From NCBI RefSeq assembly GCF_002284565.1, contig NZ_NPKI01000015.1:248001-312000 (forward strand): 64,000 bases of DNA, given 5' to 3'. Below, in pieces: positions 17,008 to 25,606 of the stretch. The notes below the pieces were generated by a model, which saw nothing but the letters and a program-made list of their open reading frames with translations, ran no database searches and was not told where the DNA came from. Made by a program: the position numbers and the translations under genes. Every line of letters starts with the position of its first letter. The stretch's first letter is position 1. The stretch comes from Mesorhizobium mediterraneum. GTDB taxonomy: Bacteria; Pseudomonadota; Alphaproteobacteria; Rhizobiales; Rhizobiaceae.

Positions 17008-18099
17008 GTGTTGACCACCACAGATGATCTTCGGGTCAAGGAAATCCGAGAACTGAGTACGCCGGACCAGGTGATGCGGGAGATACCGCGCACGCTGACG
17101 GCGACGCGCACCGTGACCGCGTCGCGCAACGCTATCCACGCCGTGCTGACCGGCACTGACGATCGGCTGATCGTCGTCGTCGGCCCCTGCTCGATCCACG
17201 ACCCGGCCGCCGCCGTAGACTATGCCAGCCGCCTGGCATCGCTGCGCGAAAGCCTGTCCGATCGGCTGGAGATCGTGATGCGCGTCTATTTCGAGAAGCC
17301 GCGCACGACGGTCGGCTGGAAAGGCCTGATCAACGATCCTGACCTCGACGGCAGCTTCAACATCGACAAAGGACTGAGGCTGGCGCGCAACGTTCTCTCC
17401 GCCGTCAACAATCTTGGCCTGCCGGCGGCGACCGAATTCCTCGACATGGCCACCCCGCAATACATTGCCGACCTCGTCGCCTGGGGCGCGATCGGCGCGC
17501 GCACGACGGAGAGCCAGATCCATCGGGAACTCGCATCCGGCCTGTCCTGCCCGGTCGGCTTCAAGAACGGCACCGACGGCAATTTGCGGATCGCCGCCGA
17601 GGCGGTGAAATCCGCCGCCCAGCCGCATCATTTCTTGGCGGTGACGAAGGGCGGGCGCAGCGCCATCGCGACGACCACCGGCAACGAGGACTGCCACGTC
17701 ATCCTGCGCGGCGGCATTCAGCCCAATTATGACGCGGCAAGCGTCGCCGCCGCCGGTGCGGAACTCGCCCGGATCGGCGTCGCGCCCCGGCTGATGATCG
17801 ATGTCAGCCACGCCAACAGCAACAAGAAGCCAGAGAATCAGCCGAAGGTAGCGGCCGACGTGGCGGGCCAAGTCGCGGCAGGCGACGAGCGCATTATCGG
17901 CGTCATGATCGAGAGCAACCTCGTTGCCGGCCGGCAGGACGTCATGCCCGGCAAGCCGCTCGTCTACGGCCAGAGCATCACCGATGGCTGCATCGACTGG
18001 GCAACCACCGAAACGGTGCTGCACGGCCTTGCCGACGCGGTCGAGCAACGCCGGTCGGCGCGACGCGCCCTGGTCGCCAGCCGCCCGGGAGCCGCTTGA
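17008..18099 (+). CDS. aroG: Class I 3-deoxy-7-phosphoheptulonate (DAHP) synthase
   Basis: The 363-residue enzyme is a class I (AroG/F/H-type) DAHP synthase. It has VVVGPCSIHDPAAAVDYA, VMRVYFEKPRTTVGWKGLINDPDLDGS, AATEFLDMATPQYIADLVAWGAIGARTTESQ and the metal His in HANSNKKPENQ (RLMIDVSHANSNKK). It joins PEP and erythrose 4-phosphate in the first step of the shikimate pathway. The start is a GTG at 17008 with AGGAG ten bases upstream. Rhizobia commonly use class II enzymes, so this may be a second isozyme. Its attenuator suggests control by all three aromatic amino acids. Confidence 0.93.
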   Translation: MLTTTDDLRVKEIRELSTPDQVMREIPRTLTATRTVTASRNAIHAVLTGTDDRLIVVVGPCSIHDPAAAVDYASRLASLRESLSDRLEIVMRVYFEKPRTTVGWKGLINDPDLDGSFNIDKGLRLARNVLSAVNNLGLPAATEFLDMATPQYIADLVAWGAIGARTTESQIHRELASGLSCPVGFKNGTDGNLRIAAEAVKSAAQPHHFLAVTKGGRSAIATTTGNEDCHVILRGGIQPNYDAASVAAAGAELARIGVAPRLMIDVSHANSNKKPENQPKVAADVAGQVAAGDERIIGVMIESNLVAGRQDVMPGKPLVYGQSITDGCIDWATTETVLHGLADAVEQRRSARRALVASRPGAA

Positions 18100-18103
18100 C
18101 GCT

Positions 18104-18300
18104 TTCCCCTTCTCCCCTTGTGGGAGAAGGTGGATCGGTGCGCAGCACCGAGACGGATGAGGGGTGCTGGAGGAAATGAGGCGTTGAGATATCGAGTGAT
18201 TTTAGGTTCTTAAGACGTCAAAGTCGCGATCTGGCCAACACCCCTCATCCGACCGAGCTTCGCTCGGCCACCTTCTCCCATAAGAAGGGGAGAAGGGGAG
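18104..18300. repeat. REP-like paired palindromic element between convergent genes
   Basis: Two inverted copies of a unit face each other. The unit is CTTCTCCCCTTGTGGGAGAA-type hairpin, then a variable small hairpin (GGTGCGCAGCACC left; CCGAGCTTCGCTCGG right), then GATGAGGGGTG. The same unit recurs at 29133-29280. It lies between aroG and the convergent oxidoreductase gene and probably provides bidirectional termination. Confidence 0.8.
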
Positions 18301-18312
18301 CCAACGCCCGCG

Positions 18313-19422
18313 CTACCTAACATCCAACCAGCGCTGTTCCTCGAACGAGCGCGCCATGGCATGCACGGTGCGCTCGATCTCCAGGCCTTCGTCGAAATCG
18401 ATGATGCGCGCCGGCTTGCCGGCGAGCCTGGTCAGCAGTTCTCGGCATTCGATGATCTTGAGATCGTTGAAGCCGAGACCGTGGCCGGGTGCCGGCAGGA
18501 AGGCGTCGTAAGGTCTGTGGTGCGGCGCCACCAGGATGGTTCGGTAACCCTGCTCGGTCGGCCGGTCGGCGGTGAGATAGAGCTGGAACTCGTTCATCCG
18601 CTCCTGATCGTACAGGATCGAGCCCTTCGAGCCGAAGATCTGGATAGCGATCCGGCCCTTGCGGCCCCAGGCCGAACGGTTGGCCAGCAAGGTGCCGGCA
18701 ACGCCGTTTTCGAGGTGCATCAGCACGCTGGCGATGTCATAGGTCTCGACCGTGCGGCGCCCGCCTGAAGCGACGCGGCGATCGGCATAGGGTTTTGCCA
18801 TGTCGCACATGACGCGGGCGACGCGGCCGAACAGCACGGCGACCAGCGACAGCGGATGCACCGCGAAATCGTCGAGCACGCCGTAGCCGGACGCCGCCTC
18901 GTGCTTCCAGAAGAACAGCGCCTCTGGATCGGCCATGAAATCCTCGTCCATCTCGATGCGCAGATGGTTGACCTCGCCGATGATCTTTTCGTCGAGCAGC
19001 GCACCGATATGGCGGATCGCGGGGTTCTGGATGTAGTTGTAGCCGAGGGCTGCCACCTTGCCGGATTTTTTCGCTGCTGCCGCCATGGCTTCGGCTTCTG
19101 CGAAGCCCGGCGCCATCGGTTTTTCGCACCATAGATGCTTGCCGGCTTCGAGGATGGCGATGGCCATTTCCGGATGGAACTGGTTTGGCGTCGTCAACGA
19201 GACGATATCGACCTCGGGGTCGTTAACGACGGCGCGCCAGTCACCGGAACCCTTGGCGAAGCCGAATTCGGTGGCACGGCGCTTGGCAAGGTCCTCGTCG
19301 ACCTCGCCGAGATGGACCAGCCTTGGTTTGGCCACGTCGGGAAAGACAGTGCCGACCGCGTTCCAGGCGATGGCGTGGCACTTGCCCATGAAGCCTGTGC
19401 CGATAAGACCGACTCCGACCAT
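18313..19422 (-). CDS. Gfo/Idh/MocA oxidoreductase divergent from iolR (scyllo-inositol/inosamine dehydrogenase candidate)
   Basis: The 369-residue dehydrogenase has an N-terminal GVGLIGTGFMGKCHAIAWNAV Rossmann motif, LWCEKPMAPGFAEAEAMA (EKP lysine), GYNYIQNPAIRHIGALL and SGYGVLDDFAVHPLSL with the Asp/His of the active site. It is divergent from the RpiR regulator. That is the layout of the S. meliloti iol cluster, where a Gfo/Idh/MocA gene next to iolR has been linked to inositol isomer use. The exact substrate (scyllo-inositol, inosamine or another) is inferred. Confidence 0.85.
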   Translation of the reverse strand: MVGVGLIGTGFMGKCHAIAWNAVGTVFPDVAKPRLVHLGEVDEDLAKRRATEFGFAKGSGDWRAVVNDPEVDIVSLTTPNQFHPEMAIAILEAGKHLWCEKPMAPGFAEAEAMAAAAKKSGKVAALGYNYIQNPAIRHIGALLDEKIIGEVNHLRIEMDEDFMADPEALFFWKHEAASGYGVLDDFAVHPLSLVAVLFGRVARVMCDMAKPYADRRVASGGRRTVETYDIASVLMHLENGVAGTLLANRSAWGRKGRIAIQIFGSKGSILYDQERMNEFQLYLTADRPTEQGYRTILVAPHHRPYDAFLPAPGHGLGFNDLKIIECRELLTRLAGKPARIIDFDEGLEIERTVHAMARSFEEQRWLDVR

Positions 19423-19465
19423 TCCCTTGTCTCCGCTATCAGGAAGATTTGCGTGGATGAATTAG

Positions 19466-19497
19466 TCCATTTTATCCAGAAATGGAACGCATGCCTC
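19466..19497. promoter_or_regulatory. Candidate operator between the oxidoreductase gene and iolR
   Basis: A perfect inverted repeat TCCATTT-N7-AAATGGA (19466-19486) overlaps a GGAA-CGCATG-CCTC half-site (19484-19497). That half-site resembles the perfect GGAA-CGCGTG-TTCC in front of iolC. It lies in the 130-bp divergent region and is a plausible autoregulatory IolR target. Confidence 0.4.
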
Positions 19498-19574
19498 ATT
19501 TTTTATGGCCTTCTTGCACAGGCTCGCTATGATGGGGCACACAGCATCGACTGATGGGCCTAGGCGGAGCGACG

Positions 19575-20420
19575 ATGGACGAACGGGTGCCCCGCGATTT
19601 CGAGACGCTGCGTACGACGATCCTGGAACGGCGCCATAGCCTGCCCAAGCGTATCGCGCAGATCGCCGCCTATGCGCTCGACAATCCCGACGATATTGCC
19701 TTCGGCACCGCCGCCAGCATAGCCGCCTCCGCCGGCGTTCAGCCTTCGACCCTGATCCGCTTTGCCCAGCAGCTCGGCTTCGACGGCTTCACCAGCCTGC
19801 AGCTGGTATTTCGCGAGCGCCTGCGTGAGCGCAATTCGTCCTATGATGAAAGGCTGGCGGCATTGCGCGCCAAGGCCGAGGAAGGCGCCGGTCACCGGGC
19901 GATCTTCGACGGCTTCGTCGCCGCGGCCAGCACCTCGCTCAACGATATTTCAGGCAGGTTGAACGAAGAGCATTTCGAAGATGCTATCGCCTTGCTGGCG
20001 AAGGCGGAGACCATCTATGTGCTGGCCAAGCGCCGCTCCTATCCGGTCGCCTCCTACATCGCCTATGCGCTGGGCAAGCTCAAGATCCGCAACCAGCTGA
20101 TCGAATCGGCCGCCGGACTCAACGCCGAGATGATCGGCTTTGCCTCGCCCAGGGATGCCGTCATCGCCATCAGTTTCTCACCCTATGCCCCGGCGGCCAT
20201 CGAGGAGGCGCGCGTCATCTCCGAGCAAGGCGTGCCGATCGTGGCGATCACCGACAGCTCGTTCTCTCCGCTCGCCCAGTTCGCCAAGGTCTGGTTCGAG
20301 GTTGCCGAGGCTGATTTCGCCGGCTTCCGCTCGCTGTCGGCGACCATGGCGCTGGCCATGGCGCTGACCGTCGCGGTTGGCGAGAAGCGCCGCGACACGG
20401 GCCGCAAGCGCAAGGCCTAG
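19575..20420 (+). CDS. iolR: RpiR-family regulator IolR
   Basis: The protein of about 281 residues has an N-terminal RpiR HTH (FETLRTTILERRHSLPKRI, then TAASIAASAGVQPSTLIRFAQQLGFDGF). A C-terminal SIS sugar-phosphate-binding domain follows (IYVLAKRRSYPVASYIAYAL, ISFSPYAPAAIEEARVI, PIVAITDSSFSPLA). It is placed directly upstream of iolCDEB, as in S. meliloti, where IolR represses the inositol genes and is relieved by a pathway intermediate. The ATG at 19575 has GGCGGAG upstream; an ATG at 19554 is also possible. Confidence 0.9.
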   Translation: MDERVPRDFETLRTTILERRHSLPKRIAQIAAYALDNPDDIAFGTAASIAASAGVQPSTLIRFAQQLGFDGFTSLQLVFRERLRERNSSYDERLAALRAKAEEGAGHRAIFDGFVAAASTSLNDISGRLNEEHFEDAIALLAKAETIYVLAKRRSYPVASYIAYALGKLKIRNQLIESAAGLNAEMIGFASPRDAVIAISFSPYAPAAIEEARVISEQGVPIVAITDSSFSPLAQFAKVWFEVAEADFAGFRSLSATMALAMALTVAVGEKRRDTGRKRKA

Positions 20421-20450
20421 GTGGCCATCGCGCCAGCACTTTTCAGCAAA

Positions 20451-20494
20451 GGAACGCGTGTTCCATATTGACTATGGATTGGAATTATTATTTC
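20451..20494 (+). promoter_or_regulatory. Two IolR-type sites in the iolC promoter
   Basis: GGAA-CGCGTG-TTCC (20451-20464) matches the GGAA-N6-TTCC motif reported for S. meliloti IolR exactly. A second copy, GGAA-TTATTA-TTTC (20481-20494), is one base off and is the same variant as the site at 11035-11048. A TTGACT at 20468-20473 lies between them and could be the -35. Two sites flanking the promoter fit repression. Confidence 0.65.
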
Positions 20495-20561
20495 ATATTG
20501 CCGGCGCCACGCTGCCGCTCGCGCGTGTTACCCAAGACAACAAGGCTGATGGGAGGTTCGA

Positions 20562-22496
20562 ATGGGCGAAGCCGTGGACGCGAAACATGCGCCGCTCGAC
20601 GTCATCACCATTGGCCGCGCCTCCGTCGATCTCTATGGTCAGCAGATCGGCTCGCGCCTGGAGGACATCACCTCCTTTGCCAAGTCGGTCGGCGGCTGTC
20701 CGGCCAATATTTCAGTCGGCACGGCGAGGCTTGGCCTGCGCTCGGCGCTGCTCACCCGCGTCGGCGACGAGCAGATGGGCCGCTTCATCCGCGAGCAGCT
20801 GACGCGCGAGGGCGTATCCGTCGACGGCCTCAGGACGGACCCCGACCGGCTGACCGCGCTGGTGCTGTTGTCGGTCGAGGAGGAAGGCGTCTCGCCGATG
20901 ATCTTCTACCGCTCCGACTGCGCCGACATGGCACTTTCGGAAGCCGATATCGACGAAGCGTTCATTGCCTCGGCGCGCGCGATCGTCGTCACCGGTACGC
21001 ATTTTTCGCGGCCCAACAGCGATGCCGCGCAGCGCAAGGCGATCCGCGCTATCAAGGCCAAGGGCGGCAAGGTGGTGTTCGACATCGACTATCGCCCCAA
21101 CCTCTGGGGGCTGGCCGGCCATGCCGAAGGGTTCGAGCGCTATGTGAAATCCGACCGGGTCTCGGCCCAGTTGAAGACGGTGCTGCCCGACTGCGACCTC
21201 ATCGTCGGCACCGAAGAAGAGATCATGATTGCCTCCGGCGCCGACGATTGCCTGAATGCGTTGAAGACGATCCGCTCGCTGTCCAAGGCCACCATCGTCT
21301 TGAAACGCGGCGCCATGGGCTGCATCGTCTATGACGGGCCGATCAGCGACGATCTCGAAGACGGCATTGTCGGCAAGGGCTTTCCGATCGAGGTCTACAA
21401 TGTGCTCGGTGCCGGCGATGCCTTCATGTCGGGCTTCCTGCGCGGCTGGCTGGGCGAGGAAAGCCTTGAGACGGCGGCGACCTGGGCCAATGCCTGCGGC
21501 GCCTTCGCCGTGTCGCGGCTGCTCTGCGCGCCGGAATACCCGACCTTCGAGGAATTGCAGTTCTTCCTGAAGAACGGCAGCCAGCACCTGGCTTTGCGCA
21601 AGGACGAGGCGATCAACCATATCCATTGGGCGACGACGCGCCGGCGCGACATTCCCTCGCTGATGGCGCTGGCCTGCGACCACCGTATCCAGCTTGACGA
21701 TGTCGCCGCGAAAGCCGGCGCCGACCCGTCGCGCATCCATGATTTCAAGGTGTTGACGGTCAAGGCGGCGGCGAGGATTGCCGCCGGCCGCGCCGGCTAC
21801 GGCATGCTGCTCGACGAGAAATACGGCCGCGAGGCGATGTTCGAATTCGCCCGCCATTCCTTCGCCTGGCTCGGCCGGCCGGTCGAGCTGCCGGGATCGC
21901 GGCCGCTTCGTTTCGAATTCTCGCAGGACATCGGCTCGCAATTGATCGAGTGGCCGGTCGACCATTGCATCAAATGCCTGTGCTTCTATCACCCCGACGA
22001 CCCGGAAGCGCTGAAGACTGAGCAGCAGCAGAAGCTCAAAAGCCTGTTCGAGGCGGCGCGGAAAGTGGGCAGAGAACTTCTCATCGAGATCATTGCCGGC
22101 AAGCACGGCGAGCTCGACGACACGACGATCCCGCGCGCGCTCGAGGAACTCTACGCGCTTGGCATCAAGCCTGACTGGTGGAAGCTCGAACCGCAGGCTT
22201 CAGCCGGGGCTTGGGCAAAGATCGAGGCGGTGATCCTGAAGAACGACCCATGGTGCCGCGGGATTGTGCTGCTCGGCCTGGAAGCGCCGCTGGACGAGCT
22301 GGAAGCGGCCTTTGCCGCCACCGCCGAGGCGCCCATCGTCAAGGGTTTCGCCGTCGGCCGCACCATCTTCATCAACGCAGCCGAACAATGGCTTGCCGGC
22401 AAGATGTCGGACGAGGAAGCGGTGGCCGACATGGCGTCGCGCTTCGAGAGGCTGACCGAGGCATGGCTTGCCGCGCGCGGCCGCAAAGCAGCATAA
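20562..22496 (+). CDS. iolC: IolC 5-dehydro-2-deoxygluconokinase fused to DUF2090 aldolase-like domain
   Basis: This is a 644-residue fusion. Residues 1 to about 330 are a PfkB kinase (GGCPANISVGTARLGL, NVLGAGDAFMSGFLRGWL with the catalytic Asp) that phosphorylates 2-deoxy-5-keto-gluconate. Residues about 345-640 are DUF2090, with a class-I-aldolase-like barrel (LMALACDHRIQLDDVA, GYGMLLDEKYGREA, VKGFAVGRTIF). Bacillus IolC is kinase only; proteobacteria often carry this fusion. The second half may cleave the kinase product (the IolJ step), since no separate iolJ is in the cluster. It is the first gene of iolCDEB. Confidence 0.92.
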   Translation: MGEAVDAKHAPLDVITIGRASVDLYGQQIGSRLEDITSFAKSVGGCPANISVGTARLGLRSALLTRVGDEQMGRFIREQLTREGVSVDGLRTDPDRLTALVLLSVEEEGVSPMIFYRSDCADMALSEADIDEAFIASARAIVVTGTHFSRPNSDAAQRKAIRAIKAKGGKVVFDIDYRPNLWGLAGHAEGFERYVKSDRVSAQLKTVLPDCDLIVGTEEEIMIASGADDCLNALKTIRSLSKATIVLKRGAMGCIVYDGPISDDLEDGIVGKGFPIEVYNVLGAGDAFMSGFLRGWLGEESLETAATWANACGAFAVSRLLCAPEYPTFEELQFFLKNGSQHLALRKDEAINHIHWATTRRRDIPSLMALACDHRIQLDDVAAKAGADPSRIHDFKVLTVKAAARIAAGRAGYGMLLDEKYGREAMFEFARHSFAWLGRPVELPGSRPLRFEFSQDIGSQLIEWPVDHCIKCLCFYHPDDPEALKTEQQQKLKSLFEAARKVGRELLIEIIAGKHGELDDTTIPRALEELYALGIKPDWWKLEPQASAGAWAKIEAVILKNDPWCRGIVLLGLEAPLDELEAAFAATAEAPIVKGFAVGRTIFINAAEQWLAGKMSDEEAVADMASRFERLTEAWLAARGRKAA

Positions 22497-22530
22497 GAAG
22501 GCGCGGCATAAGGACTGCGGAGGAAACAAG

Positions 22531-24372
22531 ATGACCAAGACGATCCGCCTGACGATGGCGCAGGCGCTGACCCGCTTTCTTGCTCGCCAGATGACCGAGA
22601 TCGACGGCAAGAAAATGCCGATCTTCGGCGGCGTCTGGGCGATCTTCGGCCATGGCAATGTCGCCGGCGTCGGCGAGGCGCTCTATCAGGTGCGCGACGA
22701 ATTGCCGACCTTCCGTGCCCATAACGAGCAAGCGATGGCGCATGCGGCGATCGCCTATGCCAAGGCCAATTTCCGTCGCCGCTTCATGGCGGCGACCAGT
22801 TCGATCGGCCCCGGCGCGCTCAACATGGTGACGGCGGCGGCGCTTGCGCATGTAAACAGGTTGCCCGTCCTGTTTCTCCCCGGCGACGTCTTCGCCAATC
22901 GCATTCCCGACCCCGTCCTGCAGCAGGCAGAGGATTTTTCTGACGGCACGGCGACGGTCAATGACTGCTTCCGGCCGGTGTCGCGCTACTTCGATCGCAT
23001 CACCCGGCCGGAGCAGATCATCCCGGCGCTGAACCGTGCCATGCAGGTGCTGACCGATCCGGCCGAATGTGGGCCGGTGACGCTGGCGCTCTGCCAGGAC
23101 GTGCAGGCCGAGGCCTATGATTACCCCGAGAGCTTCTTCGCCGAACGGGTCTGGCATCAGCGGCGGCCGCGTCCGGACCGCCAGGAACTCGCGGCTGCGG
23201 TTGCGGCGCTGAAGGGGGCGACTAAGCCATTGGTGATTGCCGGTGGCGGCGTGCTTTATTCGCAGGCATCGGGTGAATTGGCGAAGCTGGTGCAAGGCGC
23301 CGGCATCCCGGTCTGCGAGACGCAGGGCGGCAAATCATCGCTGCCGGACGATCATCCGCTCAACATGGCGGCGGTCGGCGTCACCGGCACCTCGGCGGCC
23401 AACCGGCTGGCCGAAGAAGCCGACGTCGTGCTTGCCGTCGGCACCAGGCTGCAGGATTTCACCACCGGTTCCTGGGCGCTGTTCAAGAATTCCGGCAAAA
23501 CCATCATCGGGCTGAACGTCCAACCTTTCGATGCGGGAAAGCACCAGGCGCTGCCGCTGGTCGCAGACGCGGCGGAAGGGCTCGCCGAGCTCGGCGCGGC
23601 GCTGAAAGACTGGAAGGCGCCGGTCGCCTGGACCGACAATGCGGCCAGGGGCAAAAAGGATTGGCAGGCCGATGCCGACAAGGTGACGGCGTCGACCAAT
23701 GCCGCCTATCCCTCCGACGCGCAGGTGATCGGTGCCGTGCAGCGCGCCATGGGCGCCGGTGTGACGTTGCTTCATGCCGCCGGCGGCCTGCCCGGCGAAT
23801 TGCACAAGCTCTGGCAGGCGGGGGCGCCCGGCTCCTACCATGCCGAATACGGCTTCTCGACCATGGGTTACGAGATCGCAGGCGGGCTTGGCGTCAAAAT
23901 GGCCAAGCCCGCCGAGGAGGTCGTCGTGATGATTGGCGATGGCTCCTATCTGATGCTCAATTCCGAGATCGCAACGTCTGTCATGCTCGGCCTCAAGCTG
24001 ACCATCGTGCTGCTCGACAACCGAGGCTATGGCTGCATCAACCGGCTGCAGATGGCGACCGGCGGCGCCAACTTCAACAATCTCTTGAAGGACGCCCGCC
24101 ACGAGGTTCTGCCCGATATCGACTTCGCCGCGCATGCGGCAAGCCTGGGCGCGATCGCCGAGAAAGTTTCGTCGATCGCCGGGCTGGAAACGGCGCTGGC
24201 GCAAGCTCGGAAGAATACCAGGACCACTGTGCTTGTCATCGACACCGATCCGCTGGTTTCGACCGAAGCCGGTGGAAGCTGGTGGGATGTCGCCGTGCCG
24301 GAAGTCTCGGTGCGCCCGCAAGTGAACGCGGCGCGCAAGAAATACGAGGAAGCGCTGAGCGGGCGGCCTTAA
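22531..24372 (+). CDS. iolD: IolD, 3D-(3,5/4)-trihydroxycyclohexane-1,2-dione hydrolase
   Basis: This 613-residue thiamine-diphosphate enzyme has the cofactor-activating Glu in RAHNEQAMAHAAIAYAK. A central domain carries VIAGGGVLYSQASGEL and the ThDP-Mg motif is GDGSYLMLNSEIATSV, ending in LLDN. It opens the ring of the diketone made by IolE, giving 5-deoxy-glucuronate. The start at 22531 follows AGGAAAC. It lies 34 bases after iolC in the same operon. Confidence 0.95.
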   Translation: MTKTIRLTMAQALTRFLARQMTEIDGKKMPIFGGVWAIFGHGNVAGVGEALYQVRDELPTFRAHNEQAMAHAAIAYAKANFRRRFMAATSSIGPGALNMVTAAALAHVNRLPVLFLPGDVFANRIPDPVLQQAEDFSDGTATVNDCFRPVSRYFDRITRPEQIIPALNRAMQVLTDPAECGPVTLALCQDVQAEAYDYPESFFAERVWHQRRPRPDRQELAAAVAALKGATKPLVIAGGGVLYSQASGELAKLVQGAGIPVCETQGGKSSLPDDHPLNMAAVGVTGTSAANRLAEEADVVLAVGTRLQDFTTGSWALFKNSGKTIIGLNVQPFDAGKHQALPLVADAAEGLAELGAALKDWKAPVAWTDNAARGKKDWQADADKVTASTNAAYPSDAQVIGAVQRAMGAGVTLLHAAGGLPGELHKLWQAGAPGSYHAEYGFSTMGYEIAGGLGVKMAKPAEEVVVMIGDGSYLMLNSEIATSVMLGLKLTIVLLDNRGYGCINRLQMATGGANFNNLLKDARHEVLPDIDFAAHAASLGAIAEKVSSIAGLETALAQARKNTRTTVLVIDTDPLVSTEAGGSWWDVAVPEVSVRPQVNAARKKYEEALSGRP

Positions 24373-24416
24373 GCCGTCCGTGAAGCTGATCCTAAGGCCT
24401 GAACTGGAGTAACGAC

Positions 24417-25334
24417 TTGAGAGCCAAACTGGGCATGTCCCCCATTGCATGGTGGAACGACGATCTTGCGGAACTCAGCGATGATGTGTCGCTGGAGGAA
24501 TGCCTGGCGCAGTCGCGTTCGGCAGGCTTCACCGGCATGGAAATGGGCCGCCGTTTTCCCAGCGATCCGGAGATCATGCTGCCGATCCTGAAAGAGGCCG
24601 ACGTCACGCTTTGCGGCGGCTGGTTCTCCGGCACACTGGTCGACGAAGGCATGGCTGACAACAAGGATCGCATCCAGCCGATGATCGATCTGTTCAAGGC
24701 GGTGAACGCGCCCTGCATCGTCTATGGCGAGGTCGGCCGCTCCATCCAGGGAGATCGCTCGAAGCCGCTCGCCACCAAGCCCAAGCTTTCGGACGACGAG
24801 ATGAAAGCCTATGCGAGGCGCCTCACGCAGTTCGGCGAATGGTGCGCCGAGCAGGGCATGCCGCTGTCCTATCACCATCATATGGCGGCGGTGGTCGAGA
24901 CCGAGCCCGAACTCGACGCATTCATGCGCTACTCGGGAGAAGGCATTCCACTGCTGCTCGATGCAGGCCATCTGGCTTTTGCCGGCGGCGATGTTCTGCG
25001 CGCCATCGACAACCATCACAAACGCATCAACCACGTGCATGTGAAGGACGTGCGCATGGAGGTGATCGAGAAACTCGACCGCCAGAAGCAATCCTTCCTC
25101 GATGCTGTGGCACTTGGCGCCTTCACGGTGCCGGGAGATGGCTCGCTGGATTTTGGCGCCATTGTGGAAAGGCTGGCGAACTACGGTTATGAAGGCTGGT
25201 TCGTCGTCGAGGCCGAGCAGGATCCCAGGAAGAATCCGCCGCTCAAGATGGCACAAGTCGGCTACAAGGAGTTGATGCGGGTGATGACGGCTGCCGGCTA
25301 CACCGTTGAAACACAGGGCTTCCCCAATGCTTGA
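24417..25334 (+). CDS. iolE: IolE, myo-inosose-2 dehydratase
   Basis: The 305-residue xylose-isomerase-like TIM barrel starts LRAKLGMSPIAWWNDDLAEL, matching the usual IolE start M-K-A-K-L-G. It therefore uses a TTG at 24417 with CTGGAG eight bases upstream. Metal-site segments are LSYHHHMAAVVET, LLLDAGHLAFAGGD and NHVHVKDVRMEV, and the C-terminal motif is WFVVEAEQDPRKNPP. It dehydrates scyllo-inosose to the diketone used by IolD. Confidence 0.95.
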   Translation: MRAKLGMSPIAWWNDDLAELSDDVSLEECLAQSRSAGFTGMEMGRRFPSDPEIMLPILKEADVTLCGGWFSGTLVDEGMADNKDRIQPMIDLFKAVNAPCIVYGEVGRSIQGDRSKPLATKPKLSDDEMKAYARRLTQFGEWCAEQGMPLSYHHHMAAVVETEPELDAFMRYSGEGIPLLLDAGHLAFAGGDVLRAIDNHHKRINHVHVKDVRMEVIEKLDRQKQSFLDAVALGAFTVPGDGSLDFGAIVERLANYGYEGWFVVEAEQDPRKNPPLKMAQVGYKELMRVMTAAGYTVETQGFPNA

Positions 25335-25381
25335 ATGCACTATTCCCGGCAAATGGCTGATCCGATGCGGGGGTTGATCCG

Positions 25382-25600
25382 ATGAAGGACTCCGAGCACC
25401 CGTTCTTCCGGCCTCTGTGGCGGCGCGTTGCCATCGTCGCGGTCTGCCTGGTCTGGGCCGTGGTCGAGTTTGCCACCGGCGCACCATTCTGGGGCACGAT
25501 CGCGCTCGGCTTCACCGGCTATGCCGTGTGGCAGTTCTTCTATCTCTACAAGCCGGCCGACGAGGACAAGGCTTCGGCCGACACCGAACCGAAGGAATGA
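25382..25600 (+). CDS. Small two-helix membrane protein in iol operon
   Basis: This 72-residue protein begins MKDSEHPFFRPLWRRVAIV and has two hydrophobic stretches (about residues 15-34 and 36-52), ending in an acidic tail (KPADEDKASADTEPKE). It lies between iolE and iolB with six bases to iolB, so it is expressed with the pathway. Similar short membrane proteins occur in rhizobial operons, but I cannot name a function. Confidence 0.75.
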   Translation: MKDSEHPFFRPLWRRVAIVAVCLVWAVVEFATGAPFWGTIALGFTGYAVWQFFYLYKPADEDKASADTEPKE

Positions 25601-25606
25601 CCCTAG

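Noticed and set aside
20712-22106. Minus-strand ORF of about 460 codons opposite iolC
   Set aside because: Antisense shadow; the plus strand encodes an unmistakable PfkB-DUF2090 protein.
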